64,000 bases of DNA from Climacium dendroides (lineage: Eukaryota; Streptophyta; Bryopsida; Hypnales; Climaciaceae), in assembly GCA_950106755.1 (NCBI GenBank), contig OX467092.1:5022001-5086000 (forward strand), written 5' to 3'. The first letter of the stretch is position 1. The number at the start of each line of letters is the position of its first letter. This document shows positions 23,118-32,600 of the stretch, piece after piece. Position numbers and translations under genes: made by a program. The notes beneath the pieces were generated by a model. That model ran no database searches, had not been told where the DNA came from, and saw only the letters and a program-made list of their open reading frames with translations.

Positions 23118-25353
23118 TAGGCTTTTTCACCCAAGATACCCATTGGTAATGTTATAAATTGGTAGGTAGGGAATTGTATGCAAGTCGTATTATAATTTGG
23201 TTTTGAGAAAGTGACCTATTTGGAGTCAAGATTATTTTATGAAGATTGACAATTTTTTCTTGTGATTACCTTCAAAAATCTTGAAGTGTAAAGTGAACTT
23301 GCAAATTAAACATCATAATCAAGTCTATGGATAATTCAAATTTTAAAAATAATTAATTTTAATTTTAAAATATAGTTCAAAATTTTAGTTTAATAGTGAA
23401 TTTAAACAAATAATAAATCTACAATACACTAATCACATCTATGTGTTTTGATTTGCTATTGCACTAACTAATATTTATCAATAAAATTAAAATTAAAAAT
23501 CCCTTTTACATTGTTTTTCACAATATATTTTAATCTTTTTGTTTAGAATGTTTTATTCTAATTTTAACAAATGTTAGGAATTCATCATCATTTTGAGAAG
23601 TATTTTTTTGGAGGGAAATGTTTTAGAATTAGAAAATTAAATTAGGTTTGAGGTGAAATATACTTGCATTCTTTGAATTATAAAATATTTGTAAAGAATA
23701 ATTTTAAGAACCTATTATGTATAAATTTTAGAAAATAAGCACAAGAGTCTCCAAAAATTTAGTTGGACAAATAATAAATCATGTGTAAATAAAAAATAAT
23801 ATTTTTCATTTTTTATTAAATTTAAATATATGGTCTTTAAGAGTTTAAGCATGCTACGTAGTTAAATAATTATTATTTGAAATTCAAATCATTCACTTGA
23901 TTTTTGCATGCTCTAAAAATTTAAAGCCGTTCAAAATGCATATCACTTTTGGAGACAATTTGTTCTTGAAGGTTGGTGTTTTTTAGAGAGAGAAAAATTT
24001 TGATTTGGGGGGATTCCTACTTTTTTCCTCCAATGAATTTGATTGTAAGCATTGCAAAGATGCATATATTTTATTCAAACCATAAATATTTAAAACATCT
24101 TTGGTACTATTTTGAATGCAATAACAAATAAATAGAGATGGGGAAAGACACTAAAAGCGTGTATTTTTGTTTGTATCACAACTAGAAATGGTTAATGACT
24201 ATAGTCACATTTTCTAACCATATACTAAATTATGACAGAAAGACTTGTAAATATTAACATTTGTAAATGCAATATTTCATTATAGCATTACTATGTAATA
24301 TATTGCACATTATTCAACATATGTCATAGATGTATACTTTAAATCTTATTGGGGGAATCCAAAAACCTTTATCCTATATTTTTTGCAAAGTCTTTGCGAA
24401 ATTTATAATTAATTTAATAAAAGTTTTCAAGACAATATATGGTTTATTTTGAAGGATCAACTTAGACAATACAAGTTCATATCACTATTTTGTATGTTTT
24501 TGAAGTGAGGTAGTGAAGGATCAATCATATTATACAAATTTGGATTATTGCATATGGTTTAAAAATTATGACCAATTTAAATCATACAAGTTGGACTAAA
24601 TACATATATTAGTTTTCACAAAGTCAAACCTCCTTTTAAACTTAGGTAACCCTTCTTTACTTTACATGACTATTTAAAACATTGAAGTGGTTCTTCTAAA
24701 TTTTCTCAAAGAATGCTAGTAATTCCAAAATTATTGTAATATCCTTTGGAATATCATACATTCCATTTAAAGAATCTCAAGGTATATTATTAGTATACAT
24801 AATAAAATAAAATAAAAACTCACTTTTATATTCCTAACAATACAAGCTTTGACTGTAACAAAGGTTGTCTCTATGCTTCTTTATGCAATATGCATACCTC
24901 ATGTATTTTTGTAAATTACCAAGTTTATCCTTACAATATCCATTTGCAATCTTTTTTATTAAATCAATAATTTCACACTTTTAAATCAATAATTCAACTC
25001 AAAAAGTTCATTTTAATATTCATTTGTATTAATTTATACTAGTTTTTATTTTTGTATTTATTAGATTTTATAATATTCAATTGCATATGAGAAAAAAAAT
25101 TCCAGTTCTCATATTACAAATCATGTTCAATATTTACATTTGACATCTTTATGCAATTTCAAATGTGAAAGTATTCTAATTTTATTGTTTTAATGATGAA
25201 CCATTTCAAAGATGACTTAATGAACAACCTCTTTTGGGTAGATTTATTGAACTTTATACAAATGGTTGAGTATGTGATTGGCAAGGTGGTTTAGGGAATG
25301 ACTAAGATGTTTAGGCAATTGAGACAATGGTCTAAATTGTTCACAATGTGATT
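23118..25353. other. Very AT-rich intergenic DNA
   Basis: No coding region or structured repeat was recognised. Confidence 0.55.
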
Positions 25354-27147
25354 CTAATGATTTATTTTGTTAAGTTGATCAGGAGATCTAAGTGATTGCA
25401 TTTCTGATGAAGTTTGAGTAGTTGAATGATTTATAGTAGGCCTAACATTATTTTGAGAACAAGGACCAAAAGGAAGACATAAAAATGATGATTGGTTCTC
25501 TCGAGGTGAAGCCTTAAATGTTTGTGAATAGCCAAGGGGACTTCTCACGCGATAAGTAAAGCATTCAGGGCAAGTAGCAAGAGACTTGGGAATGGTGAAG
25601 TTGAAACAAGATGGGCTAGACAAGGGTGATTCACTTCCTGAATCTGAGTCACTAAAGCAAACATCTTTTGGATGTTCACAAGAATAGGATATAGAAGTTG
25701 GCAATAGTTGTATAGGAAATTGTTTATTTGGCAATGGTGGAGAGTTTTGAGTGCAAGGAAAAGGATGGGAAGGATCTAAAGGCTTGGCTGTCTCTGAACA
25801 ATGCGGAATCTTTATTCTATCATCATAAGTAGAAGCCTTTGCTATTGTTTGACAAGGAGATTGTTGAAAAGGTTTTATAGATGAATTATCACTACAATCT
25901 AATGATGAAGGAGCTTGAGATTGACAACTAGGAGGGAGAGATGTTTGAGGCAATTTACATGAAGGTAGAGGAAGTGGATTGGAAGATGGTTGACGTGGTA
26001 GTAGAGGTGGTGATTCAACAATACATGTGGGTGGTGGATTGGAAGATGGTTGACGTGGTAGTAGAGGTGGTGATTCAACAATACATGTGGGTGGTGGATT
26101 GGAAGATGGTTGACGTGGTAGTAGAGGTGGTGATTCAACAATACATGTGGGTGGTGGATTGGAAGATGGTTGACGTGGTAGTAGAAGTGGTGATTCAACA
26201 GTACATATGGGTGGTGGATTGGAAGATGGTTGAGGTGACAGTAGAGGTGGTGACTCAATAATACAAGTGTTTGGTGGTTTGGGTGATGTTTGACATGAAG
26301 ATTGGCGTAGTATTAATGGCGGTGACTCAATAGTACAAGTGTTTGGTGGTTTGGGTGATGTTTGACATGAAGATTGGCGTAGTATTAATGGCGGTGACTC
26401 AATAGTACAAGTGCTTGGTGGTTTAGGTGATGTTTGACATGAAGATTGGCATAGTATTAATGGTGGTGACTCTACTCTATGTTGTGGGTTTGTAAGTGGG
26501 GTAACAATATTGGATGGATTAAAACTTGGCCTTTCAATACAAGGGCTTGTTGAAGATGAAGATTGTGTAGTAATAAAATTAAAACATGAAGGAAGTTGTG
26601 ATGTACAATCTAAACTAGAACTTGATTGCTCATTTTTAGGTAGTAATGTTTTTGATATTGGTTTAGACAATGGTTGTTGATTTTGAGATGGATGAGATGA
26701 TATAGGCAATTGTTTTTGAGCTTGTAAGGATGGGGTTTTAGCAAGTGATTGTTGTGCTTTTTTGGAAACATGAGGAAGAGGAAATGAAGGTTGAGTGTTC
26801 ACTTGGGACCCTTGAGAAGCATTTTTGTTACTTAGAACAATACATGTTTTCTCAACACGTGGATTTAGAAATTGTAAGCAATTAATTGAAGGAGATATAG
26901 ATTTTGGATCAATTTGTGTTGAATTTGGATTTTGTGCTTGTTTTGAATTTGAATGTGGGGATGAGTTTGGGAAACAATTTAGAGAAGGAATGGAAGGTGC
27001 ATTTGATGGGTTAAAACCAATAGATTGTAAGTTAGGACATGTTAAACTTGAAGTTAGAATTTTTGAACTAGAATTTGAAGTTGATAATGTAGGGATGTTT
27101 GTTTTATATGGTGGGATAGCAACTAAAAAATGATGAGGTAACTCAGT
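25354..27147 (-). CDS. Pro/Ser-rich repetitive reading frame, downstream part of the unknown minus-strand gene
   Basis: Reading the minus strand, the frame is open for 598 codons from the TGA at 27148-27150 down to the stop at 25354. It has no ATG near its beginning, so it needs an upstream exon, read-through or an unnoticed intron. The product is rich in Pro, Ser and Gln. It holds three units of 24 residues (ESPPLILRQSSCQTSPKPPN plus four more) followed by five of 20 residues (VESPPLLPRQPSSNPPPTCI), then a C-terminal part with SDSDSGSESP. No domain or signal peptide was seen. Repeat periods of 72 and 60 bp keep the frame. It is in frame with the exon upstream. Function unknown; could be an intrinsically disordered protein or a decayed gene. 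Confidence 0.45.
   Translation of the reverse strand, partial: TELPHHFLVAIPPYKTNIPTLSTSNSSSKILTSSLTCPNLQSIGFNPSNAPSIPSLNCFPNSSPHSNSKQAQNPNSTQIDPKSISPSINCLQFLNPRVEKTCIVLSNKNASQGSQVNTQPSFPLPHVSKKAQQSLAKTPSLQAQKQLPISSHPSQNQQPLSKPISKTLLPKNEQSSSSLDCTSQLPSCFNFITTQSSSSTSPCIERPSFNPSNIVTPLTNPQHRVESPPLILCQSSCQTSPKPPSTCTIESPPLILRQSSCQTSPKPPNTCTIESPPLILRQSSCQTSPKPPNTCIIESPPLLSPQPSSNPPPICTVESPLLLPRQPSSNPPPTCIVESPPLLPRQPSSNPPPTCIVESPPLLPRQPSSNPPPTCIVESPPLLPRQPSSNPLPLPSCKLPQTSLPPSCQSQAPSSLDCSDNSSIKPFQQSPCQTIAKASTYDDRIKIPHCSETAKPLDPSHPFPCTQNSPPLPNKQFPIQLLPTSISYSCEHPKDVCFSDSDSGSESPLSSPSCFNFTIPKSLATCPECFTYRVRSPLGYSQTFKASPRENQSSFLCLPFGPCSQNNVRPTINHSTTQTSSEMQSLRSPDQLNKINH
25977..26270 (-). repeat. 60-bp tandem repeat, ~5 copies
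   Basis: Copies at 25981-26040, 26041-26100 and 26101-26160 are identical. The copy at 26161-26220 differs at a few positions, and the next is more diverged. Identity between units points to recent expansion or homogenisation. It encodes the 20-residue Pro-rich unit. Confidence 0.95.
26269..26484 (-). repeat. 72-bp tandem repeat, 3 copies
   Basis: GTTTGGTGGTTTGGGTGATG recurs at 26269 and 26341, with a slightly changed copy at 26413, a period of 72. It encodes 24-residue units of the same protein and is partly related to the neighbouring 60-bp unit (shared GGTGACTC / ESPPL). Confidence 0.93.
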
Positions 27148-28460
27148 TCAATCATGAGAGGGAGAACATGATCGACATAAGACAACATTATTTTTCACAG
27201 GAGGCTTTAAACATGTACTAGGAGTTTTGTGCAATGAAACACATGAATAGCGGGGCATGTGGAAAAGCATTACATCACTAGAAATTGGTGGGTTTGCAAT
27301 TGTTGGAGGAAGTACCATGTCATTTTCCCAAGGTTGAACCAATTTTGGTGGTGAACATCTTCCAGTTGATAATGAGCTTGATGTATTTTGCTCATGAACT
27401 TCACAATAGGCATGTGATCTAGTTTGTTTTGCCATTAGTTTCTTGCCTTGTATTATTTTGCCATAATCTTGAGTCGGACAAAAATTACATAGTGAATGTA
27501 AATCATGTGCATGTTTTATTCCTTGCATTGGTGGGTCACTTGATGGAGGCAACACACTTTCCATATTGTTTATGTCACTGTAATATGATATTTATTGCAA
27601 AACCAAAAGTAGATGGTAATTAAATTTATAAAATTTTGAGTAGATAAGAATGAAACTTTTTGTATATTACAATGTAATGTGTTATTTTTCTAATATAGTT
27701 GGTATGATATCAAATTGATATGATAATTTAGATAATTATCAATATAATTTATGATTCATTGATGAATGTATAGAAATTCAAATTAATATTATGCTAGTGA
27801 ATTTCTAATATGAATTTGAAATTCAATTTTTAAAATTTGGATAGTAAATTGTTGAATTTGAGTTTGTTGATAGTTAATGAAACAATTCAATAAATCAATA
27901 CTTCTAAATGATCTATGTAAACATTGTTATGCATTAATGGTAATTTTTGTGCCTAATTTTCTTAAATGTGGATTTGATGATTTCAAAATTAGATTTAAAT
28001 GAATTATTTGAATTTTTTTGGTTTAATGTTTTCACCATTTTTGTCTTTTTCTTTTTTGAACCATTAATTTGTACAATCTTTTTTGCATTTTCAACTCATC
28101 ATTGGTAAATTCATCTTTGCATAGAAATTTTTCTTTTAAATATACATTAATTGTTAGTTCAAGCATCTTTGTTTGAGCTTCCATTTTTTGTTTTAGATCA
28201 TTTATATTTTGTACTGAACATTCTAAATTCTCATTATTTAAGTTATTTGATGTCTTGGTTTGAAGATGATGGTCTTTACAACACATATTGTCTTTGTTTT
28301 GAGTATTGATTTGGCATTTAAGCTCATCAATGTGAGATAATAGTTGTCTTTGAGATGCTTGCAAATGACTAATTTCTGATTTTAGAATATCGACTTTAGA
28401 TTGGTACAAATCTTTTTCTAAATTTATTTTTTGAAGTATACATGATAAATCGTCTGACAT
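27148..28460 (-). CDS. Coiled-coil protein of unknown function, predicted two exons (upstream part of the same gene)
   Basis: Exon A is 28460-28036, starting at ATG (MSDDLSCILQKINLEKD). It reads as an amphipathic coiled coil of about 140 residues. A GTGAAA donor at 28035 and an ATTACAG acceptor ending at 27578 join in matching phase (2) to exon B, 27577-27148, giving QKCDINNMESV at the junction and a 284-residue product ending at TGA. Exon B has several CxxC-like cysteines (SLCNFCPTQDY; VLCRSCSPS). Downstream the same frame stays open for another 598 codons. I recognise no family. The splice call rests on consensus sites and phase only. It could also be a pseudogene with one nonsense codon. 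Confidence 0.4.
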
Positions 28461-29074
28461 AGTTAAGATTTAACATGTGAATAAAAATTTGCACTCCATA
28501 TTATGAAAACTAGAAGTAGATAAGAAAGCAAGAATTGTGTATTGTGAAGTAATACAATTCAAAAAATCATCAACTTCAAAAAAACAATAGCATTTGAAGA
28601 CAATTCAAGATTGAAAATTAGGGTTTCAAAAATACACATTTTACTTCAAAGAGCCGTTGCATTTTACATTTTGCATTTTTAAACTTTATTTTATTTAAAA
28701 CAAACTATTGATTTTAAAATATGAGAGAAGAATTTTAAAATTTTGGGTTGATGAAAAGAGTTGAATTTTTTGTAAGACATAGTTGAGTGTTTTTAGCACT
28801 AAATTATGAAAGCTCATATGAAAGTATATATGATTCACTACATTTATACAATTTATAGGAGCTTAACAAGGTATTTTATGATATACAATTAAAAAATATA
28901 CACACTTTGATCCATGTACAAAGAATAATAAAATGACTAAAAAATTTACTTGTTTGTAAGAAAATAATAGAATAATAGAATAAATTTTATTAGAATAGGC
29001 AACACTAATTTTTTTTATTACATACTACTAAAATCATAAGTCCCTCTGTAATATCACAAATGCTACCATTAATA

Positions 29075-29883
29075 CTAGGGGCTTGTGCTTGCTATGCTAC
29101 GCATTCGTTGTATCACATATTAGTAAAAGTTTGATATATTTGAATAGAATGCATGATAATGATTTCGATAAGTCTTTACAATAATTATTTTAATTATTTC
29201 ATAAAAATATATCCAATTATGCATACATAGAAATCATATTTTCACACAATGTGATATTACAGAAATAGAGTAGCAATTCACAATCACCTTTGTAATATAA
29301 CTTTTTACAAAGGGTGATATTATAGAAATAATATAGTCCTTGCAATTGAGGTGATATTAAAGAGGATCAATATAGTGATATTATAAAGGTAGCAATTCCA
29401 TTGCTTCTCTTGGCTTTACACTTCTTTGCACTTCTATGATTTTGTGCTTTTGTGAGCTTTGAGCTTCTGATTTCAATTTTCTATTATTACTACCAAATGA
29501 TTTGAGAAATTTATTAGATTGAACCAATTTTGGATTTCACAACAATTAAATTGTTCACAAAGCTTTTGAGATTTACAAGTTTTTTCATTAAACTCTTCTA
29601 TTTGAATTGCCATTGTTTGTAACATTTGAGTCAAATTTTTAATGCATTCTAATGTATATGTATCTTTTACCGTATTCATCATTGCATGTATTTCATTCAT
29701 CATTCATTAAATTTTTATTGTTTATTTCAGTATATGCTTATTTATTAAAAAAACTATATGAAGATTTTAGTAATTTTTATTTGAAGATTTATTAAAATTC
29801 TTGCTCTGCATTCTATCTAGTACATAAAAATTCTAATGAAATTCTAATAGTGAATGCATAGCATAGCAAGCACCAACCGCTAA
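29075..29883. mobile_element. TA-flanked DNA transposon with ~80-bp TIRs
   Basis: The left end CTAGGGGCTTGTGCTTGCTA, continuing TGCTACGCATTC, is mirrored at the right by GAATGCATAGCATAGCAAGC ending CCGCTAA. Similarity continues inward for about 80 bases (e.g. ATAGAATGCA). TA lies on both sides (29073-29074 and 29884-29885). Inside are several GTGATATTA motifs (29250-29400) and a short minus-strand frame at 29473-29703 without a known domain. Confidence 0.7.
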
Positions 29884-29889
29884 TAATTA

Positions 29890-30490
29890 CTAATAGAATA
29901 AATCAATGTAGCTTGGTTTTGTGCTAGACACCAACAAATAGTTGGTAAAAGTACTCCCATGCATAGAACATAAAAATGAAAATTAAAGTTGAAATAGATA
30001 ATTATAAGCACTTTGACTAAACATAGGAAGTTAAAACAAAAATAGTTTTTTATATTCTATATACATCTTATGCATGGATCAAACTTCATAATTATTTTAT
30101 TTCTCTTTTAAATTTTTTCTAATATTCAATGTACATGAGTAGAGAATCAAACCATATATTCTATTAGTAAGAATGCAGAGTATTATAACTAGCTAAATTA
30201 GAGGCACTTCAAAAAAATATTAAAAAAATTAGTACAATATATTAATATAAAATTAAATTATAAAATTACTAAATTATAATGCACTAATAAATTGATAGGC
30301 ATGCCGCCAAAAGATGGTGACTTTTGTCGCACTTAATGGTGCTAATTTACCATACGTGAAGGTTTGATTCGGTATTTAGGTGTCAAAATTGAATTTCCAC
30401 GTTAGACTCTTGGGGGTCCATGTCACTTCACACCATTCAAAAGATGACATGTGACACTTATTTTTAAAAACATGACTTAACCCTAAAGCG
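29890..30490. other. AT-rich intergenic DNA
   Basis: Nothing recognised in this stretch beyond scattered ATTCTATTAGTA fragments resembling the TIR-proximal part of the preceding element. Confidence 0.45.
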
Positions 30491-30496
30491 CTCCCA

Positions 30497-30698
30497 TATT
30501 ACAAGAAAAAGGAATGTTTTAAGTATAGTCCTAGGAATATAATTCTAGTAGTAATGACCTTTTAGGAGATTTTTATTAAAATTTAATTAGAAATACATGT
30601 GTTTTCAATAAAATTTTACTAAAAATCTCTATAGAGGTCAATACTGTTAGGACTATAGTCTTAGCACTGTACTTAAAACACCCCTTTTTCTTGTAGTG
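30497..30698. mobile_element. CACTA-like MITE with CCA target duplication
   Basis: The right end, reversed, reads CACTACAAGAAAAAGGGGTG followed by TTTTAAGTA. The left end is the decayed form TATTACAAGAAAAAGGAATG followed by TTTTAAGTA. The 3-bp duplication CCA (30494-30496 and 30699-30701) fits the CACTA superfamily. 202 bp, non-coding. Confidence 0.8.
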
Positions 30699-30744
30699 CC
30701 ATGTCTAATTTTTGGACAACTAACAAATTGAAAGTGAAGATTCA

Positions 30745-31250
30745 TTCTCATTACTACTTGGATGGAAATCATCCTAATTTATGGAGATACTTTACCAAGT
30801 TGTTGTTCTATCTAATGGTTGGATTTGGTGTTACTAGAGTATATATTTTTCTAAAATTACAAATGTGGAAGTATGTCAAGTGGTTGCCCAAGCCAAAATT
30901 GCATTGACTCAAATTCAAAATTGAATTTGGAGACATGAGATATTAAAAGTAGAAAATTTTCAAAAAATCACCGTGTGAAGACAACTTCATTTCAAATCCA
31001 TTCCAACAAATTGTACTAAAAAATGATAATAGTTTGCTTGTAATTGAATTTAGAAGGAACTCTAAAATTTTCCTTTCGAAATTCATAAAAAAATATTGGT
31101 GGTAGCAGTGGTGAATCTAACTATACGGATGGAATCTAAAACTCAAATATTTAAAACTTTTATTTGTACATGAATTCTAAATTATTCTTTCAAATAGTAC
31201 TTTATGATGATTTTTCTCAAATCGTGAATTCTAGAGAAGGCTCTAGATTG
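30745..31250 (+). repeat. Dispersed repeat, inverted partner of 14775-15252
   Basis: Colinear with the reverse complement of 14775-15252. The first ~160 bases read YLDGNHPNLWRYFTKLLFYL in one frame. Its left edge lies next to the CACTA-like MITE. Confidence 0.65.
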
Positions 31251-31908
31251 TAAAAGAGTTGCAAATTCTCTCTTCTACATACAATTTTGCACAATGCTAG
31301 TGATTCAAATGCATTTGGGAATTTTTTTATTTCTATAATTTATTTCTACTATTTGACAATGTTGTGTAAAGAACACTTGCAATTCACATGGTCAGAGATA
31401 TGAACATGCTCTCCAAAGAAGAAAGAAATTTTTTTTACCACATTATTGTGCAATATTGTCAATTGCAATTGTAAATCTTCCATAACATTAACCAACCGAA
31501 ACCATTTCCCCTTGAGGAAGGGATAATGCCTCCCCATATGTTTTGGCGTGAACTTAGTTATAATTTCTATAAAATTATAGATTGGTTTGGAAGTCATTAC
31601 ACTAGTTTTATTGGATGGTTGGAAACTTGCCATGTTTGGGGCTTCCACTTTCTACGAAAGCAAAAGGGCCCCCACGATTGATTAACAATGTTATGTTCAA
31701 GAAGCGACTACTACCCTTGTTTGTTTTTTCCTCGGTGCAAAGATGTTTGTTCACCATACTTCTATGTTGAGCAGATGAATGAAAGAGAATACTTTCCATT
31801 TCAGACCTCTATAATATTTTTTCTTTCTTTATGAGATTTTCTTGAATAAATTAATTTAATTTTTCTTAAAGTTTTTGGAGAGTGTGGGTTGGGATTATAA
31901 GTATAGTA

Positions 31909-32280
31909 GATGACCCATTTCCAACCATCACTCCATTTTCAATCTATAGGATGTTTTCTTTCCATGAAGTTGTGCTTTCTTTCTATGAAGTTGCGGTGTG
32001 ATTTGAGGAACAGTTGTGATACATCATGGATGCATCATGATTGCTGGTAAGGCTATCAATATTGCAACCAACCCTTGGCCAATTCTGCAATTAGCCTATG
32101 GTCAGAAATTGAAAGATCTACATTACCATTATAGGTTAAAAAAAATCTTCACTAAAACATTCATAATAATTATATTTTGTATAATAAAATTTTGAAAAAA
32201 TGTATGATCCTTCCAAACTCTATTTATGTAACATGGGCACTCAAAAAACCTGCTCTCCAAATATGCGTTATTGCTTAGGA
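31909..32280 (+). mobile_element. CTGACCC-family MITE, copy 2, right end truncated
   Basis: After TA (31907-31908) it begins GATGACCCATTTCCAACCAT and runs colinear with the reverse complement of 2820-3389. It stops at AATATGCGTTATTGCTTAGG, short of the TGGTTGAAAATGGGTCAGC terminus. The break lies just upstream of the WDR12 promoter region. Confidence 0.7.
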
Positions 32281-32480
32281 CGGTCTTGGGGCCCTCCGCC
32301 ACGACGTTGTGGCCCCTAAGACTGTTCTACTTAGAATCCCTTAGCAAAACCCGGACATCAACCGGGACATCCGGATATATGCCGCCACAACCCCTCCATG
32401 TACGGGCACATGAATTTATGCGGGAGCACCAGTGCGTAATCCGGATATCGTCCAGCACAATCCGGATTTCTACCTCGCTC
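32281..32480 (+). promoter_or_regulatory. WDR12 promoter with three ATCCGGAT palindromes
   Basis: The palindrome TCCGGA, each time with flanking A and T, occurs at 32370, 32440 and 32461. GGGCCC-rich sequence lies at 32286-32325. Composition changes abruptly from the AT-rich MITE. Which protein, if any, binds these sites is not known from the sequence. Confidence 0.5.
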
Positions 32481-32483
32481 CTT

Positions 32484-32499
32484 AAACCCTAAACCCTAA
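32484..32499 (+). promoter_or_regulatory. Telo-box (two AAACCCTAA units)
   Basis: AAACCCTAAACCCTAA lies about 100 bases before the start codon. Telo-boxes are typical of plant promoters for ribosomal-protein and ribosome-biogenesis genes, which fits the product of the gene downstream. Confidence 0.75.
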
Positions 32500-32518
32500 T
32501 AAAACCCTCGACGTCCAG

Positions 32519-32536
32519 ATGTATATGAAACCCTAG
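32519..32536 (+). other. Five-codon upstream ORF
   Basis: ATG TAT ATG AAA CCC TAG lies 64 bases before the WDR12 start. Whether it is inside the transcript depends on the unknown transcription start. Confidence 0.4.
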
Positions 32537-32600
32537 ACTTCTCTGCCTTCCCATCTCCCATTTTGATTTTGCTGGGTGATCGTCGGCGGAGATTGCCGCC

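Noticed and set aside
25941..26261. Plus-strand open frame of 106 residues with VVDWKMVDVVVEVV repeats
   Set aside because: It is the complement of the 60-bp tandem repeat in the minus-strand Pro-rich frame; any frame through a 60-bp repeat without stops stays open.
29473..29703. 76-residue minus-strand frame as an extra exon of the coiled-coil gene
   Set aside because: It lies inside a TIR element and no splice sites joining it to 28460 in frame were seen.
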